Shown: piece by piece, positions 27,531-35,331 of the stretch
How the letters are laid out: each line of letters opens with the position of its first letter
Numbering within the stretch: position 1 is the first letter of the stretch
Assembly: GCA_046758005.1 (NCBI GenBank)
Contig: JBHHZJ010000017.1
Location: forward strand, 1-42,404
Direction of reading: 5' to 3'
Source: JBHHZJ01 sp046758005
GTDB taxonomy: Bacteria; Pseudomonadota; Alphaproteobacteria; Kiloniellales; J153
Length of the DNA: 42,404 nt
Program-made: the position numbers and the translations under genes
Notes under the pieces: generated by a model
What the model was told of the DNA's origin: nothing
Seen by the model: only the letters and a program-made list of their open reading frames with translations
The model's database searches: none

Positions 27531-27549
27531 CGCCGCAGCCTTTGCGGCG
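27531..27549 (+). terminator. Hairpin downstream of the DUF6489-like gene
   Basis: CGCCGCA (27531-27537) and TGCGGCG (27543-27549) form a perfect 7-bp stem with a GCCTT loop, 21 bp after the stop codon. No T-tract follows, so termination is uncertain. Confidence 0.28.
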
Positions 27550-27694
27550 CCACGGCGTATGCCGCACCGGCGGGCGCGGGGTCGGGCACCGGCGCGGCTG
27601 ATGCTCCACCGCGATGACCGGGGTTCGGGAATCGGCTGATTCGGTCGGCCCGGGAGCACGACGCATCCCGGCGCGGCCGGAGGGTTCGGCGGCG

Positions 27695-29053
27695 ATGCGG
27701 CGCGACACGATCTTCGCCATGTCGAGCGCGCCGGGGCGGGCCGGGGTGGCGGTCGTGCGGATTTCCGGGCTCGATGCGGGCCGGGCGCTCGAGGCCCTGG
27801 CGGGGGCGCGGCCGCCGCCGCGCCGGGCCCGGCTGGCGCGGCTGGCCGATCCGCGCTCGGGCGAGACGATCGACCAGGGGCTTGTCCTGTGGTTCCCGGG
27901 GCCGCGCAGCTTCACCGGCGAGGATGTGGCCGAGCTGCACCTGCATGGCGGGCGCGCGGTGGTCGCGGCGGCGCTCGATGCGCTCGGCGCCGTTCCGGGT
28001 CTGCGCCCGGCGGAGGCGGGGGAGTTCACCCGCCGCGCCTTCGACCACGGCAAGCTCGACCTCAGCGAGGTGGAAGGCCTGGCGGACCTGATCGACGCCG
28101 AGACCGAGGCGCAGCGCCGGCAGGCGTTGCGCCAGATGGGCGGTGCGCTGTCGCGACGGAGCGAGGCCTGGCGCGAGCGGCTGGTGCGGGTCCTCGCCCG
28201 TCTGGAGGCGGCGATCGACTTTCCCGACGAGGATCTCCCCACGGGGTTGGCGGAAAGCGTGGCACCCGATATCTTGGGTATAGAATGCGAAATAGCCCAA
28301 TGTCTTGATGACGACCGCCGTGGGGAGCGCCTGCGCGACGGTCTCTACATCGCCATCGTGGGCCCGCCCAACACCGGCAAGTCGAGCCTGCTCAACGCGC
28401 TGGCGCGGCGCGACGTCGCCATCGTCTCCGCGGTCGCGGGCACGACGCGCGACGTGATCGAGGTGCACCTGGACCTCGGCGGCTACCCGGCGACGTTGGC
28501 CGACACGGCCGGTCTGCGCGCCCTCGGATCGGCGGCGGGCGAGACCGGCCAAGCGGCGATCGAGGCCGAGGGCATGCGCCGGGCCCGGGCCGGGGCGGCG
28601 GCCGCGGACCTGAAGCTCGCGGTGTTCGACCTGCGCGAGGCGCCGGTTTTCGACCGGGCCACGTTGGACCTGCTGGACCGGGACGCGCTGGTGGTCCTCA
28701 ACAAGGCCGACCTGGTCGCGGCGCCGGGGCCGACCAGCGTGGACGGGCATCCGGCGCTGAGCGTGTCGGCCAAGACCGGGCAGGGCATGTCGGAGCTGCT
28801 GGCCCGGCTCGAGGCCGAGGTCGCCGAGCGCCTGGACCGCGCCGGGGCGGCTGCGCCCGTGACCCGGGCGCGGCACCGCCGGGCGCTCGAGGACTGCGCC
28901 GCGGCGTTGGACCGCGCCGCCGCGGCGGGGGCGCCCGAATTGGCCGCCGAGGACCTGCGCTTGGCCGCGCGGGCGCTCGGGCGGATCGCCGGCCGGATCG
29001 ACGTCGAGGATGTGCTGGACGTGATCTTCCGCGACTTTTGCATCGGCAAGTAG
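27695..29053 (+). CDS. mnmE: tRNA modification GTPase MnmE (TrmE)
   Basis: MnmE and MnmG together install the 5-(carboxymethyl)aminomethyl group on wobble uridine 34 of several tRNAs. The 452-residue protein has the folate-binding N-terminal domain (DTIFAMSSAPGRAGVAVVRISG), G1 GPPNTGKS (223-230), GTTRD (249-253), G3 DTAG (270-273) and NKAD, and the C-terminal FCIGK with its catalytic cysteine. The start at 27695 has GGAGG upstream. A perfect parS lies 16 bp after the stop. Confidence 0.97.
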   Translation: MRRDTIFAMSSAPGRAGVAVVRISGLDAGRALEALAGARPPPRRARLARLADPRSGETIDQGLVLWFPGPRSFTGEDVAELHLHGGRAVVAAALDALGAVPGLRPAEAGEFTRRAFDHGKLDLSEVEGLADLIDAETEAQRRQALRQMGGALSRRSEAWRERLVRVLARLEAAIDFPDEDLPTGLAESVAPDILGIECEIAQCLDDDRRGERLRDGLYIAIVGPPNTGKSSLLNALARRDVAIVSAVAGTTRDVIEVHLDLGGYPATLADTAGLRALGSAAGETGQAAIEAEGMRRARAGAAAADLKLAVFDLREAPVFDRATLDLLDRDALVVLNKADLVAAPGPTSVDGHPALSVSAKTGQGMSELLARLEAEVAERLDRAGAAAPVTRARHRRALEDCAAALDRAAAAGAPELAAEDLRLAARALGRIAGRIDVEDVLDVIFRDFCIGK

Positions 29054-29068
29054 GGGGCGGGGGCGGCA

Positions 29069-29086
29069 ATGTTTCACGTGAAACAT
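29069..29086. promoter_or_regulatory. parS centromere site 1 (between mnmE and mnmG)
   Basis: ATGTTTCACGTGAAACAT, a perfect 18-bp palindrome containing the full consensus parS TGTTTCACGTGAAACA (29070-29085). ParB loads here; parA and parB lie 2.7 kb downstream. Confidence 0.96.
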
Positions 29087-29184
29087 CCCGGGAGAATCAT
29101 CCCTGGCCGGGCGCGCTCCTCACGAGCCGTTAACCATAGGGCGCTATTTTGACTGGGACTTCGGGTTCGCCTAATTTCCGTGCC

Positions 29185-31071
29185 ATGCCGGGTTGGGACG
29201 TCATAGTGGTCGGCGGGGGCCATGCGGGCTGTGAGGCGGCCGCCGCGGCCGCGCGCATGGGGGCCCGCACCCTCCTGCTCACCCACAAGATCGAGACCAT
29301 TGGGGTGATGTCGTGCAACCCGGCGATCGGGGGCCTGGGCAAGGGCCACCTAGTGCGCGAGGTGGATGCCCTCGATGGTCTCATGGGGCGGGCGATCGAC
29401 CGCGCCGGAATCCAGTTCCGGGTGCTCAACCGCAGCCGGGGCCCGGCCGTGCGGGGGCCGCGCGCGCAGGCCGACCGCAAGCTGTATCGGGAGGCCGTAC
29501 AGGCGCTGCTTGGCGAACAGCCGAACCTCGAAGTCCGCGCCGCCGCGGTCGAGGATCTCGCGCTCGACGAGGGCGGCCGGTGCTGCGGGGCGGTGACCGC
29601 CGCCGGGCAGACCGTCGAGGCCGGCGCGGTGGTGCTGACCGCCGGCACGTTCCTGCGCGGGGTCGTCCACATCGGCGAGGACACCGCGCCGGCGGGGCGG
29701 GTCGGCGAGGCCCCGTCGCTCGGGCTGTCGCGCACGTTGGCCGCCCGCGGCTTCCGCCTGGGCCGGCTGAAGACCGGGACGCCGCCACGCCTCGACGGGC
29801 GAACCATCGACACCGCGGGGCTCGAAGTCCAGCCGGGCGACGATCCGCCCCAGCCCTTCTCGATGCTGACCGATCGGATCGAGCAACCGCAGATCGTCTG
29901 CCACATCACCCATACCTCGCGCGCGGGGCACGAACTGATCCGGGCCAATCTGCACCGCGCGCCCATGTACGCCGGGCGAATCGAGAGCGTCGGCCCCCGC
30001 TATTGCCCCTCGATCGAGGACAAGGTGGTGCGCTTCGCGGACCGCGATCGGCACCAGATTTTCCTTGAGCCGGAGGGATTGGACGACCCGACGGTGTACC
30101 CGAACGGCATCTCGACCTCGCTGCCGCGCGAGGTCCAGCGGGCCCTGCTCAAGACCATCGCCGGGCTGGAGCGCGCGGTCATGCTGCGCCCGGGCTACGC
30201 CATCGAGTACGACTACGTCGATCCGCGCGAGCTCGACGCGACGTTGCAGACCCGGCGCGTGCCCGGGCTGTTCTTCGCCGGCCAGATCAACGGCACGACC
30301 GGCTACGAGGAGGCGGCGGCCCAGGGCCTGGTCGCCGGGGTCAACGCCGCGCGCGCCGCCGGAGGGGCCGAGCCCGACTTCGTGCTCGACCGGGCCCAGG
30401 CGTATATCGGCGTGCTGATCGACGACCTGGTGACCCGGGGCGTGAGCGAGCCGTACCGAATGTTCACCAGCCGCGCCGAGTACCGCCTGCGCCTGCGCGC
30501 CGACAACGCGGACCAGCGCCTGACCGCCGTGGGCGAGGCCGTGGGTTGCGTGACCGCCCGGCGGGCGGCGGCGTTCCGCGCCAAGGCCGCGGCGCTCGCG
30601 GCCGGCCGGGCCCTCGTCCGGCGTTGCTGCGCGACCCCGCGCGAGCTGGCGCGGCACGGGATTTCGGTCAACCGGGACGGGGCCCGGCGCAGCGCCTTCG
30701 ACCTGCTGCGCACGCCCCAGGTGGACCTGGCCCGCCTGGGCGCGATCTGGCCCGAGCTGGGCGGGGTGGCCCCGGAGGTGGCCGAGCAGATCGAGATCGA
30801 GGCCCGCTACTCCGGCTATCTCGAACGGCAGGAGGCCGACATCCGCGCCTTCCGCCGCGACCAGGTGCTGCGCCTGCCGCCGGACCTGGATTACGACGGG
30901 ATCCCGGGCCTGTCGACCGAGGTTCGCCAAGCCTTGGCCGCCGCGCGGCCCACGACGCTGGCCGCGGCCGCGCGCCTGTCCGGCGTGACCCCCGCGGCGG
31001 TGATCGCGCTCCTGCGCTACGTGAAGCGCGCGCCCGGGCCGGCCGACGGCGCGGCGGAGAGCGCGGCCTGA
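29185..31071 (+). CDS. mnmG: tRNA uridine-5-carboxymethylaminomethyl synthesis enzyme MnmG (GidA)
   Basis: MnmG is the FAD-dependent partner of MnmE. The 628-residue protein begins with the dinucleotide-binding fold DVIVVGGGHAGCEAA (GGGHAG 10-15), followed by MSCNPAIGGLGKGHLVREVDALDG, the GidA signature GPRAQADRKLY, and PGLFFAGQINGTTGYEEAAAQGL. ATG 29185 is preferred since the family starts there; a TTG at 29149 with AGGG upstream would add 12 residues. parS site 1 lies about 100 bp upstream. It ends 1 nt before an in-frame GTG of the rsmG reading frame. Confidence 0.97.
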   Translation: MPGWDVIVVGGGHAGCEAAAAAARMGARTLLLTHKIETIGVMSCNPAIGGLGKGHLVREVDALDGLMGRAIDRAGIQFRVLNRSRGPAVRGPRAQADRKLYREAVQALLGEQPNLEVRAAAVEDLALDEGGRCCGAVTAAGQTVEAGAVVLTAGTFLRGVVHIGEDTAPAGRVGEAPSLGLSRTLAARGFRLGRLKTGTPPRLDGRTIDTAGLEVQPGDDPPQPFSMLTDRIEQPQIVCHITHTSRAGHELIRANLHRAPMYAGRIESVGPRYCPSIEDKVVRFADRDRHQIFLEPEGLDDPTVYPNGISTSLPREVQRALLKTIAGLERAVMLRPGYAIEYDYVDPRELDATLQTRRVPGLFFAGQINGTTGYEEAAAQGLVAGVNAARAAGGAEPDFVLDRAQAYIGVLIDDLVTRGVSEPYRMFTSRAEYRLRLRADNADQRLTAVGEAVGCVTARRAAAFRAKAAALAAGRALVRRCCATPRELARHGISVNRDGARRSAFDLLRTPQVDLARLGAIWPELGGVAPEVAEQIEIEARYSGYLERQEADIRAFRRDQVLRLPPDLDYDGIPGLSTEVRQALAAARPTTLAAAARLSGVTPAAVIALLRYVKRAPGPADGAAESAA

Positions 31072-31105
31072 CGTGGGGCTGTCCCGGACGACGACGAGGC
31101 GTGCG

Positions 31106-31795
31106 ATGGGCGGGCGGGCCGGCGGAGGGGTACCCGGACGGCCCGCGCCGCTCGGGCCGGAGGGGTTCCGGGCGGCGACCGATGTTTCACGTGAAACATT
31201 GGCGCGGCTGAAGCGCTACGCGGCGCTTCTGGAGAAATGGAACCGGGCGATCAACCTGGTCGGTCGTGACAGCCTCGCCGACCTGTGGCGGCGGCACATG
31301 CTGGATTCGGCCCAACTCCTGCCGCTCCTGCCGCCGCCGCCGGCGGGCCGGCCCCGGGTGGTCCTCGACCTGGGAAGCGGGGCGGGCTTTCCCGGCCTCG
31401 TCCTGGCCGTCCTCGGGGCGGGCGAGGTCCACCTGGTCGAGTGCGACCGGAAGAAGGCGGCCTTCCTGCGCGAGGCTGCGGCCGCGGCCGAAGCGGAGAT
31501 CGCCATCCACAACGAACGGATCGAACGGCTCCCCCCGTTCCCGGCCGATGTGGTGACCGCCCGGGCGCTGGCCCCGCTGCCGCGCCTGCTCGACTACGCC
31601 GCGCCGTTCCTGCGCCCCGGCGAGCGCGGCTCGGGGGGTGTGGCGATCTTCCCGATCGGGCGCGGCGTCGATCGGGAATTGACCGACTCGGTGCAAAAGT
31701 GGAAGATGCGCGCCGAGGTCTTTTCCAGCCGCAGCGATCCGGCGGCAAAGATCGTCCGGCTCAGTCGGCTCGCGAGAGAGGAAAACCGGCCGTGA
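31106..31795 (+). CDS. rsmG: 16S rRNA (guanine-N7) methyltransferase RsmG (GidB)
   Basis: RsmG methylates G527 of 16S rRNA using S-adenosylmethionine. The 229-residue product starts at ATG 31106 (GAGG upstream; GTG 31073 is an alternative) and shows LLEKWNRAINLVGRDSL, the SAM motif LDLGSGAGFPGLVLA, and VTARALAPLPRLLDYAAPFL. The segment DVSRETL (residues 26-32) is encoded by a perfect parS palindrome. The stop overlaps the parA GTG as GTGA. Loss-of-function of this gene is known to give low-level streptomycin resistance in other bacteria. Confidence 0.95.
   Translation: MGGRAGGGVPGRPAPLGPEGFRAATDVSRETLARLKRYAALLEKWNRAINLVGRDSLADLWRRHMLDSAQLLPLLPPPPAGRPRVVLDLGSGAGFPGLVLAVLGAGEVHLVECDRKKAAFLREAAAAAEAEIAIHNERIERLPPFPADVVTARALAPLPRLLDYAAPFLRPGERGSGGVAIFPIGRGVDRELTDSVQKWKMRAEVFSSRSDPAAKIVRLSRLAREENRP
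31182..31199. promoter_or_regulatory. parS centromere site 2 (within rsmG coding sequence)
   Basis: ATGTTTCACGTGAAACAT, the same perfect 18-bp palindrome as site 1, lies in frame within rsmG and encodes most of DVSRETL. Distance to site 1 is 2113 bp. Confidence 0.96.
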
Positions 31796-32631
31796 TCGCC
31801 CCGCATCCCGATTGCGCCGATTCCGGGACGCGCGCCCCGGCAAGGGTGCTCGCCGTCGCCAACCAGAAGGGCGGCGTGGGCAAGACGACCACCGCCATCA
31901 ATCTGGCTACGGCGCTCGCCGCCTGCGCGAAGCGGGTGCTGGTCGTGGATCTCGATCCGCAGGGCAACGCAAGCACGGGCCTCGGCGTCCACACCGAACG
32001 GGGCACGCACAACATCTACCACGTGATCGTCGGCGGCGCGCCGCTCGCGGCCGCCGTGGTCGCGACCATGGTCCCCGGCATGTTCATCGCGCCCTCGGGC
32101 GTGGACCTCTCCGGGGCCGAGATCGAACTCATCGACCTGCCGCGGCGGGAGTACCGTCTGGGGCAAGCGATTGTGGGTGTGCGGGACCAATATGACTATA
32201 TCTTGATCGACTGCCCGCCGGCGCTCGGCCTGTTAACCCTGAACGCGCTGGTCGCCGCAGACGCCGTGTTGGTCCCGCTGCAGGCGGAGTTCTACGCCCT
32301 AGAGGGGTTGTCGCACTTGATGCGCATCATCAAACGGGTCAAGCGCGGGCTCAACCCGGGGCTGGAGATCCAGGGCATCGTGCTGACCATGTTCGACCGG
32401 CGAAACAACCTGTGCGACATGGTCGCCAGCGACGTGCGCGCGCACATGGGCGAGGCGGTGTACGAGACCATCATCCCGCGCAACGTGCGCGTTTCCGAAG
32501 CGCCCTCGCACGGCAAGCCGGTGCTGCTCTACGACCTGGCCTGTGCGGGGTCCCAGGCTTACATCCGTCTGGCGCGGGAAATCCTGCGGCGCGAGGCGTC
32601 GCGCGATACGGTGCCCGCGCTGGCCTCTTGA
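31792..32631 (+). CDS. parA: Chromosome partitioning ATPase ParA
   Basis: ParA is the nucleoid-bound ATPase that moves ParB-parS complexes and so separates newly copied origins. The 279-residue protein has the deviant Walker A KGGVGKTTT (26-34), LVVDLDPQGNAST and DYILIDCPPALG (Walker B). It starts with GTG at 31792 overlapping the rsmG stop; GAGGAAAA lies upstream. The N-terminus is short, without the extended DNA-binding domain of plasmid ParA types, as in Soj-like chromosomal proteins. parB follows after 55 nt. Confidence 0.97.
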   Translation: MIAPHPDCADSGTRAPARVLAVANQKGGVGKTTTAINLATALAACAKRVLVVDLDPQGNASTGLGVHTERGTHNIYHVIVGGAPLAAAVVATMVPGMFIAPSGVDLSGAEIELIDLPRREYRLGQAIVGVRDQYDYILIDCPPALGLLTLNALVAADAVLVPLQAEFYALEGLSHLMRIIKRVKRGLNPGLEIQGIVLTMFDRRNNLCDMVASDVRAHMGEAVYETIIPRNVRVSEAPSHGKPVLLYDLACAGSQAYIRLAREILRREASRDTVPALAS

Positions 32632-32686
32632 GCCGGCCCAGGGGCGGCTCGGGGGCGGCTCGGGCCGCGGAGAGGAGCGGAGTGCC

Positions 32687-33631
32687 ATGACCGACGACGC
32701 CTCGACGTCCGAACAAGACAAGCGAACGAACCTGGGCCGCGGCCTGGCCGCGTTGTTCGGCGAAGAGAGCGAAGAGTACGCTTCGCTCGACAAGGTCCGC
32801 GCGGCGAAGACCGTGCCGATCGAACACCTGCATCCGAACCGACTGCAGCCGCGTCAGGATTTCGACACCGAGGCGCTCGAGGCGCTGGCCGAGTCGATCG
32901 CGGCCAACGGCATCCTGCAGCCGATCCTGGTCCGGCGCCACCCGGATCGACCGAGCGAGTTCGAAATCGTGGCCGGCGAGCGGCGCTGGCGTGCCGCCCA
33001 GATCGCGCAAATGTACGAGGTGCCGGTCGTCATCCGCGAGCTGACCGACAGCCAGGCGCTCGAGCTGTCGCTGGTCGAGAACGTGCAGCGCCAGGATCTT
33101 GCGCCGTTGGAGGAGGCCGAGGGCTACCGCCGCCTGATCGAGGAGTTCCGCCATACCCAGGACGAGATCGCGCACATCATCGGCAAGAGCCGCAGCCATA
33201 TCGCCAACACCCTGCGCCTGCTCAATCTGCCGGAGGCGGTGAAGGCGTTTCTCGTCCGCGGCGCGCTCAGCGCCGGCCACGCCCGGGCCCTTCTCGGTGC
33301 CGAGGACCCGGAGGCGCTGGCCGAGAAGATCGTCGCCCGGGGCCTGAACGTGCGCCAGACCGAGCGGCTGGTCCAGTCCGGGCGCGGTCGCGCGGGGGGG
33401 CTGGCTGCGGGCGAGGGCGGTCGGCCGGCGGGCGGCGCGTCGAGCCCGCCGGCCGGAAAAGACCCCGATACGATGGCCCTGGAGCGCGACCTGACGGCGC
33501 TGCTCGGGCTCAAGGTGACGATCGAGCTGCGCGGCCAGGGCGGCTCGCTGACCATCCACTACCAGACCCTGGAGCAGCTCGACGACGTGCTGCACCGGCT
33601 CAACCAGCCGCCGCAGCAGGGCGCCGCGTAG
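32687..33631 (+). CDS. parB: Chromosome partitioning protein ParB
   Basis: ParB binds parS, slides and spreads as a CTP-dependent clamp, and stimulates ParA. The 314-residue protein has an N-terminal ParA-contact segment (LGRGLAALFG), the CTP-binding GERRWRA box (97-103), ENVQRQDL (131-138), the helix-turn-helix GKSRSHIANTLRLL (166-179), a Gly/Ala/Pro-rich linker, and a C-terminal dimerisation domain ending near LEQLDDVLHRL. The start ATG 32687 has GAGG/GGAG upstream. It converges on holA across 67 bp. Confidence 0.97.
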   Translation: MTDDASTSEQDKRTNLGRGLAALFGEESEEYASLDKVRAAKTVPIEHLHPNRLQPRQDFDTEALEALAESIAANGILQPILVRRHPDRPSEFEIVAGERRWRAAQIAQMYEVPVVIRELTDSQALELSLVENVQRQDLAPLEEAEGYRRLIEEFRHTQDEIAHIIGKSRSHIANTLRLLNLPEAVKAFLVRGALSAGHARALLGAEDPEALAEKIVARGLNVRQTERLVQSGRGRAGGLAAGEGGRPAGGASSPPAGKDPDTMALERDLTALLGLKVTIELRGQGGSLTIHYQTLEQLDDVLHRLNQPPQQGAA

Positions 33632-33642
33632 CCGCGCAGCAG

Positions 33643-33664
33643 ACCGTTTCGATTCCGGAACGGT
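33643..33664. terminator. Hairpin between convergent parB and holA
   Basis: ACCGTT (33643-33648) and AACGGT (33659-33664) pair around a 10-nt loop in the 67-bp space where parB and holA transcripts meet. There is no T-tract, so it is a weak candidate for a bidirectional terminator. Confidence 0.25.
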
Positions 33665-33698
33665 GCCCCGCGCGACCGGAACCCGAAACCGGGCCGCG

Positions 33699-34742
33699 TC
33701 AACCGGCGCGTCGGCGCGGTCGGCCGGGCGCGCGGTGGGCGACCTCCATCAGGGCGCGGGCGCACAGGACCTCGGCCGGCGCCCCGGTGCGCTTGCAGGC
33801 GATCTCGGCCTCGAGCAGGCGCCCGAGCGCCCACGCCAGCGCGGCGGGCGGCCAGCCGCGCGCCTGGGCCTCGAAACGTGGGACGAGCTTCCAGAACACC
33901 GGCGGGCGAAGCCGCTTGGCCGCGCGGTCGAAGGTCTCGCCGCGGCCAAGCAACGCGGCGACCAGGTGCAGTCGCTGAAAATGCCGGGCCGCCGCGCGCA
34001 GGGCGGTGACCGGCTGGGCGCCTTCCTGGAGGCCGCGCGCGAGCGCGCGGCACAGCTCGGCCGTATCGCCCCCGGCCGCGGCGAACGCCACGTCCTCGAG
34101 CGACAATGCGACGCTGTCGCCGACGCAGGCCTGCGCGTCCTCCAGCTCCACGCGGCCCCCGTCCTCGCCCTTGTACAGGACGAGCTTCTCGAGTTCGCGC
34201 CGGGTCACCTGGCGGTCGCCGCCCAGATTGGCGACGAGATAGGCGACCGCCTCGGGTGCGACGGCGAGGCCCCGGTCGCGCAGCGTCTCCGCGATGAGCG
34301 CCGGCAGGTTGCGCGCGTCGTCGCGGTAGCAAGCCACGGCGGCGCCAAGGGAGGCGCCCTCGAACAGCTTGCGCAGCGGCGAGCGCGGCCCAAGGTCGCC
34401 GGCCTCGAGCACGACCAGGGCCTCGCCCGGCGGTGCGCCGAGGAAGTCCTTGAATCGCGGGGCCAACCCGTCGGCGGCGTCGCGCACGCGCACCACCCGC
34501 CGCCCGCCCGTAAACGACAGCGCCGCCGCCTCGTCGTCCAGCCGCGCCGGGTCGGCCTCGAGGCCGGCTGCGGCCAGATCGGCGACCCGGAACGGATCGG
34601 CCGGATCGTCGGCAATGGCGCGCACGAGCGCCGCGGCGCGCTCGCGCACCAAACCGCCGTCGGGTCCGTAGACCAGGACCGCCCGGATCTTCGGGTCCGG
34701 AGCGCGCAGGAAACGCCCGACCTCGTTCTGGGTGACCTTCAT
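33699..34742 (-). CDS. holA: DNA polymerase III delta subunit HolA
   Basis: HolA is the clamp-opening subunit of the clamp loader. The 347-residue protein matches the family in its beginning (KVTQNEVGRFLRAPDPKIRAVLVYGPDGGLVRERAAAL), FTGGRRVVRVRDA, VACYRDDARNLPALIAETL and RHFQRLHLVAALL. As in the family, the P-loop region does not bind ATP. It follows lptE by 34 nt in the leuS-lptE-holA series, the neighbourhood common in proteobacteria. Confidence 0.93.
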   Translation of the reverse strand: MKVTQNEVGRFLRAPDPKIRAVLVYGPDGGLVRERAAALVRAIADDPADPFRVADLAAAGLEADPARLDDEAAALSFTGGRRVVRVRDAADGLAPRFKDFLGAPPGEALVVLEAGDLGPRSPLRKLFEGASLGAAVACYRDDARNLPALIAETLRDRGLAVAPEAVAYLVANLGGDRQVTRRELEKLVLYKGEDGGRVELEDAQACVGDSVALSLEDVAFAAAGGDTAELCRALARGLQEGAQPVTALRAAARHFQRLHLVAALLGRGETFDRAAKRLRPPVFWKLVPRFEAQARGWPPAALAWALGRLLEAEIACKRTGAPAEVLCARALMEVAHRAPGRPRRRAG

Positions 34743-34776
34743 CGGCGCGCGCCGCGCCGCGCAGGGCAGGCGCCGC

Positions 34777-35331
34777 TCACGAGCCGTGGTCCCGCGGCCG
34801 GGAGAAGTAGATTCCGAGGCGCAGGCGGATGTCGTCGGACAGTTCGCGCAGGGCGCGCTTCCTGGCGTCGGCCTCGGACGACAAAGTCGCGAACTGGTTC
34901 TCCAGAATGTTGTAACTGTTCGTGGAGCTACTGCGTCCCGAGAACAGGACCTCGTTGCTCGCCGCGTCGTGTAACGAGAACCTGGCCCGCAGCGTGAGGT
35001 TGGCGCGCGAGGCGGTCTCGTCCTTGCGGATACCGAGCTCCTCGATCGCCTCGGTCAGAGAGACGTTGAGCAGATACGCCGGATCGGGCGGTTGCCCGCG
35101 CGGGTTGAGCCGGTCTCGCAGGAGGTTGTGCATCCGCTGGCCGATGCGGTCGGGCAACGGCAGGATGCGGATCGCGGCCAGCTCGTCTCCGGGCGCCGGG
35201 CGCCCGTCGCCCGGGCGGCCGTAGAGCGGCTGAAAACCGCAGGCGGTAATCAGGAGCGATGCCGCCAGGCCGAAGGCAACGGCGGCGCTTCGCCCGAGGC
35301 CGCCGGATTGGAAACGCTCACACGACCACAT
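34777..35331 (-). CDS. lptE: LPS-assembly lipoprotein LptE
   Basis: LptE is the plug lipoprotein of the LptD outer-membrane lipopolysaccharide translocon. The product (184 residues from ATG 35331; a GTG at 35340 would add three) has a hydrophobic signal segment and the lipobox LITAC followed by GFQPLYG, the mature start typical of LptE. SYNILENQFATLSSEADARKRALRELSDDIRLRL is the conserved C-terminal helix region. It overlaps the 3' end of leuS, so the two are translationally linked; the start choice is not firm. Confidence 0.92.
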   Translation of the reverse strand: MWSCERFQSGGLGRSAAVAFGLAASLLITACGFQPLYGRPGDGRPAPGDELAAIRILPLPDRIGQRMHNLLRDRLNPRGQPPDPAYLLNVSLTEAIEELGIRKDETASRANLTLRARFSLHDAASNEVLFSGRSSSTNSYNILENQFATLSSEADARKRALRELSDDIRLRLGIYFSRPRDHGS

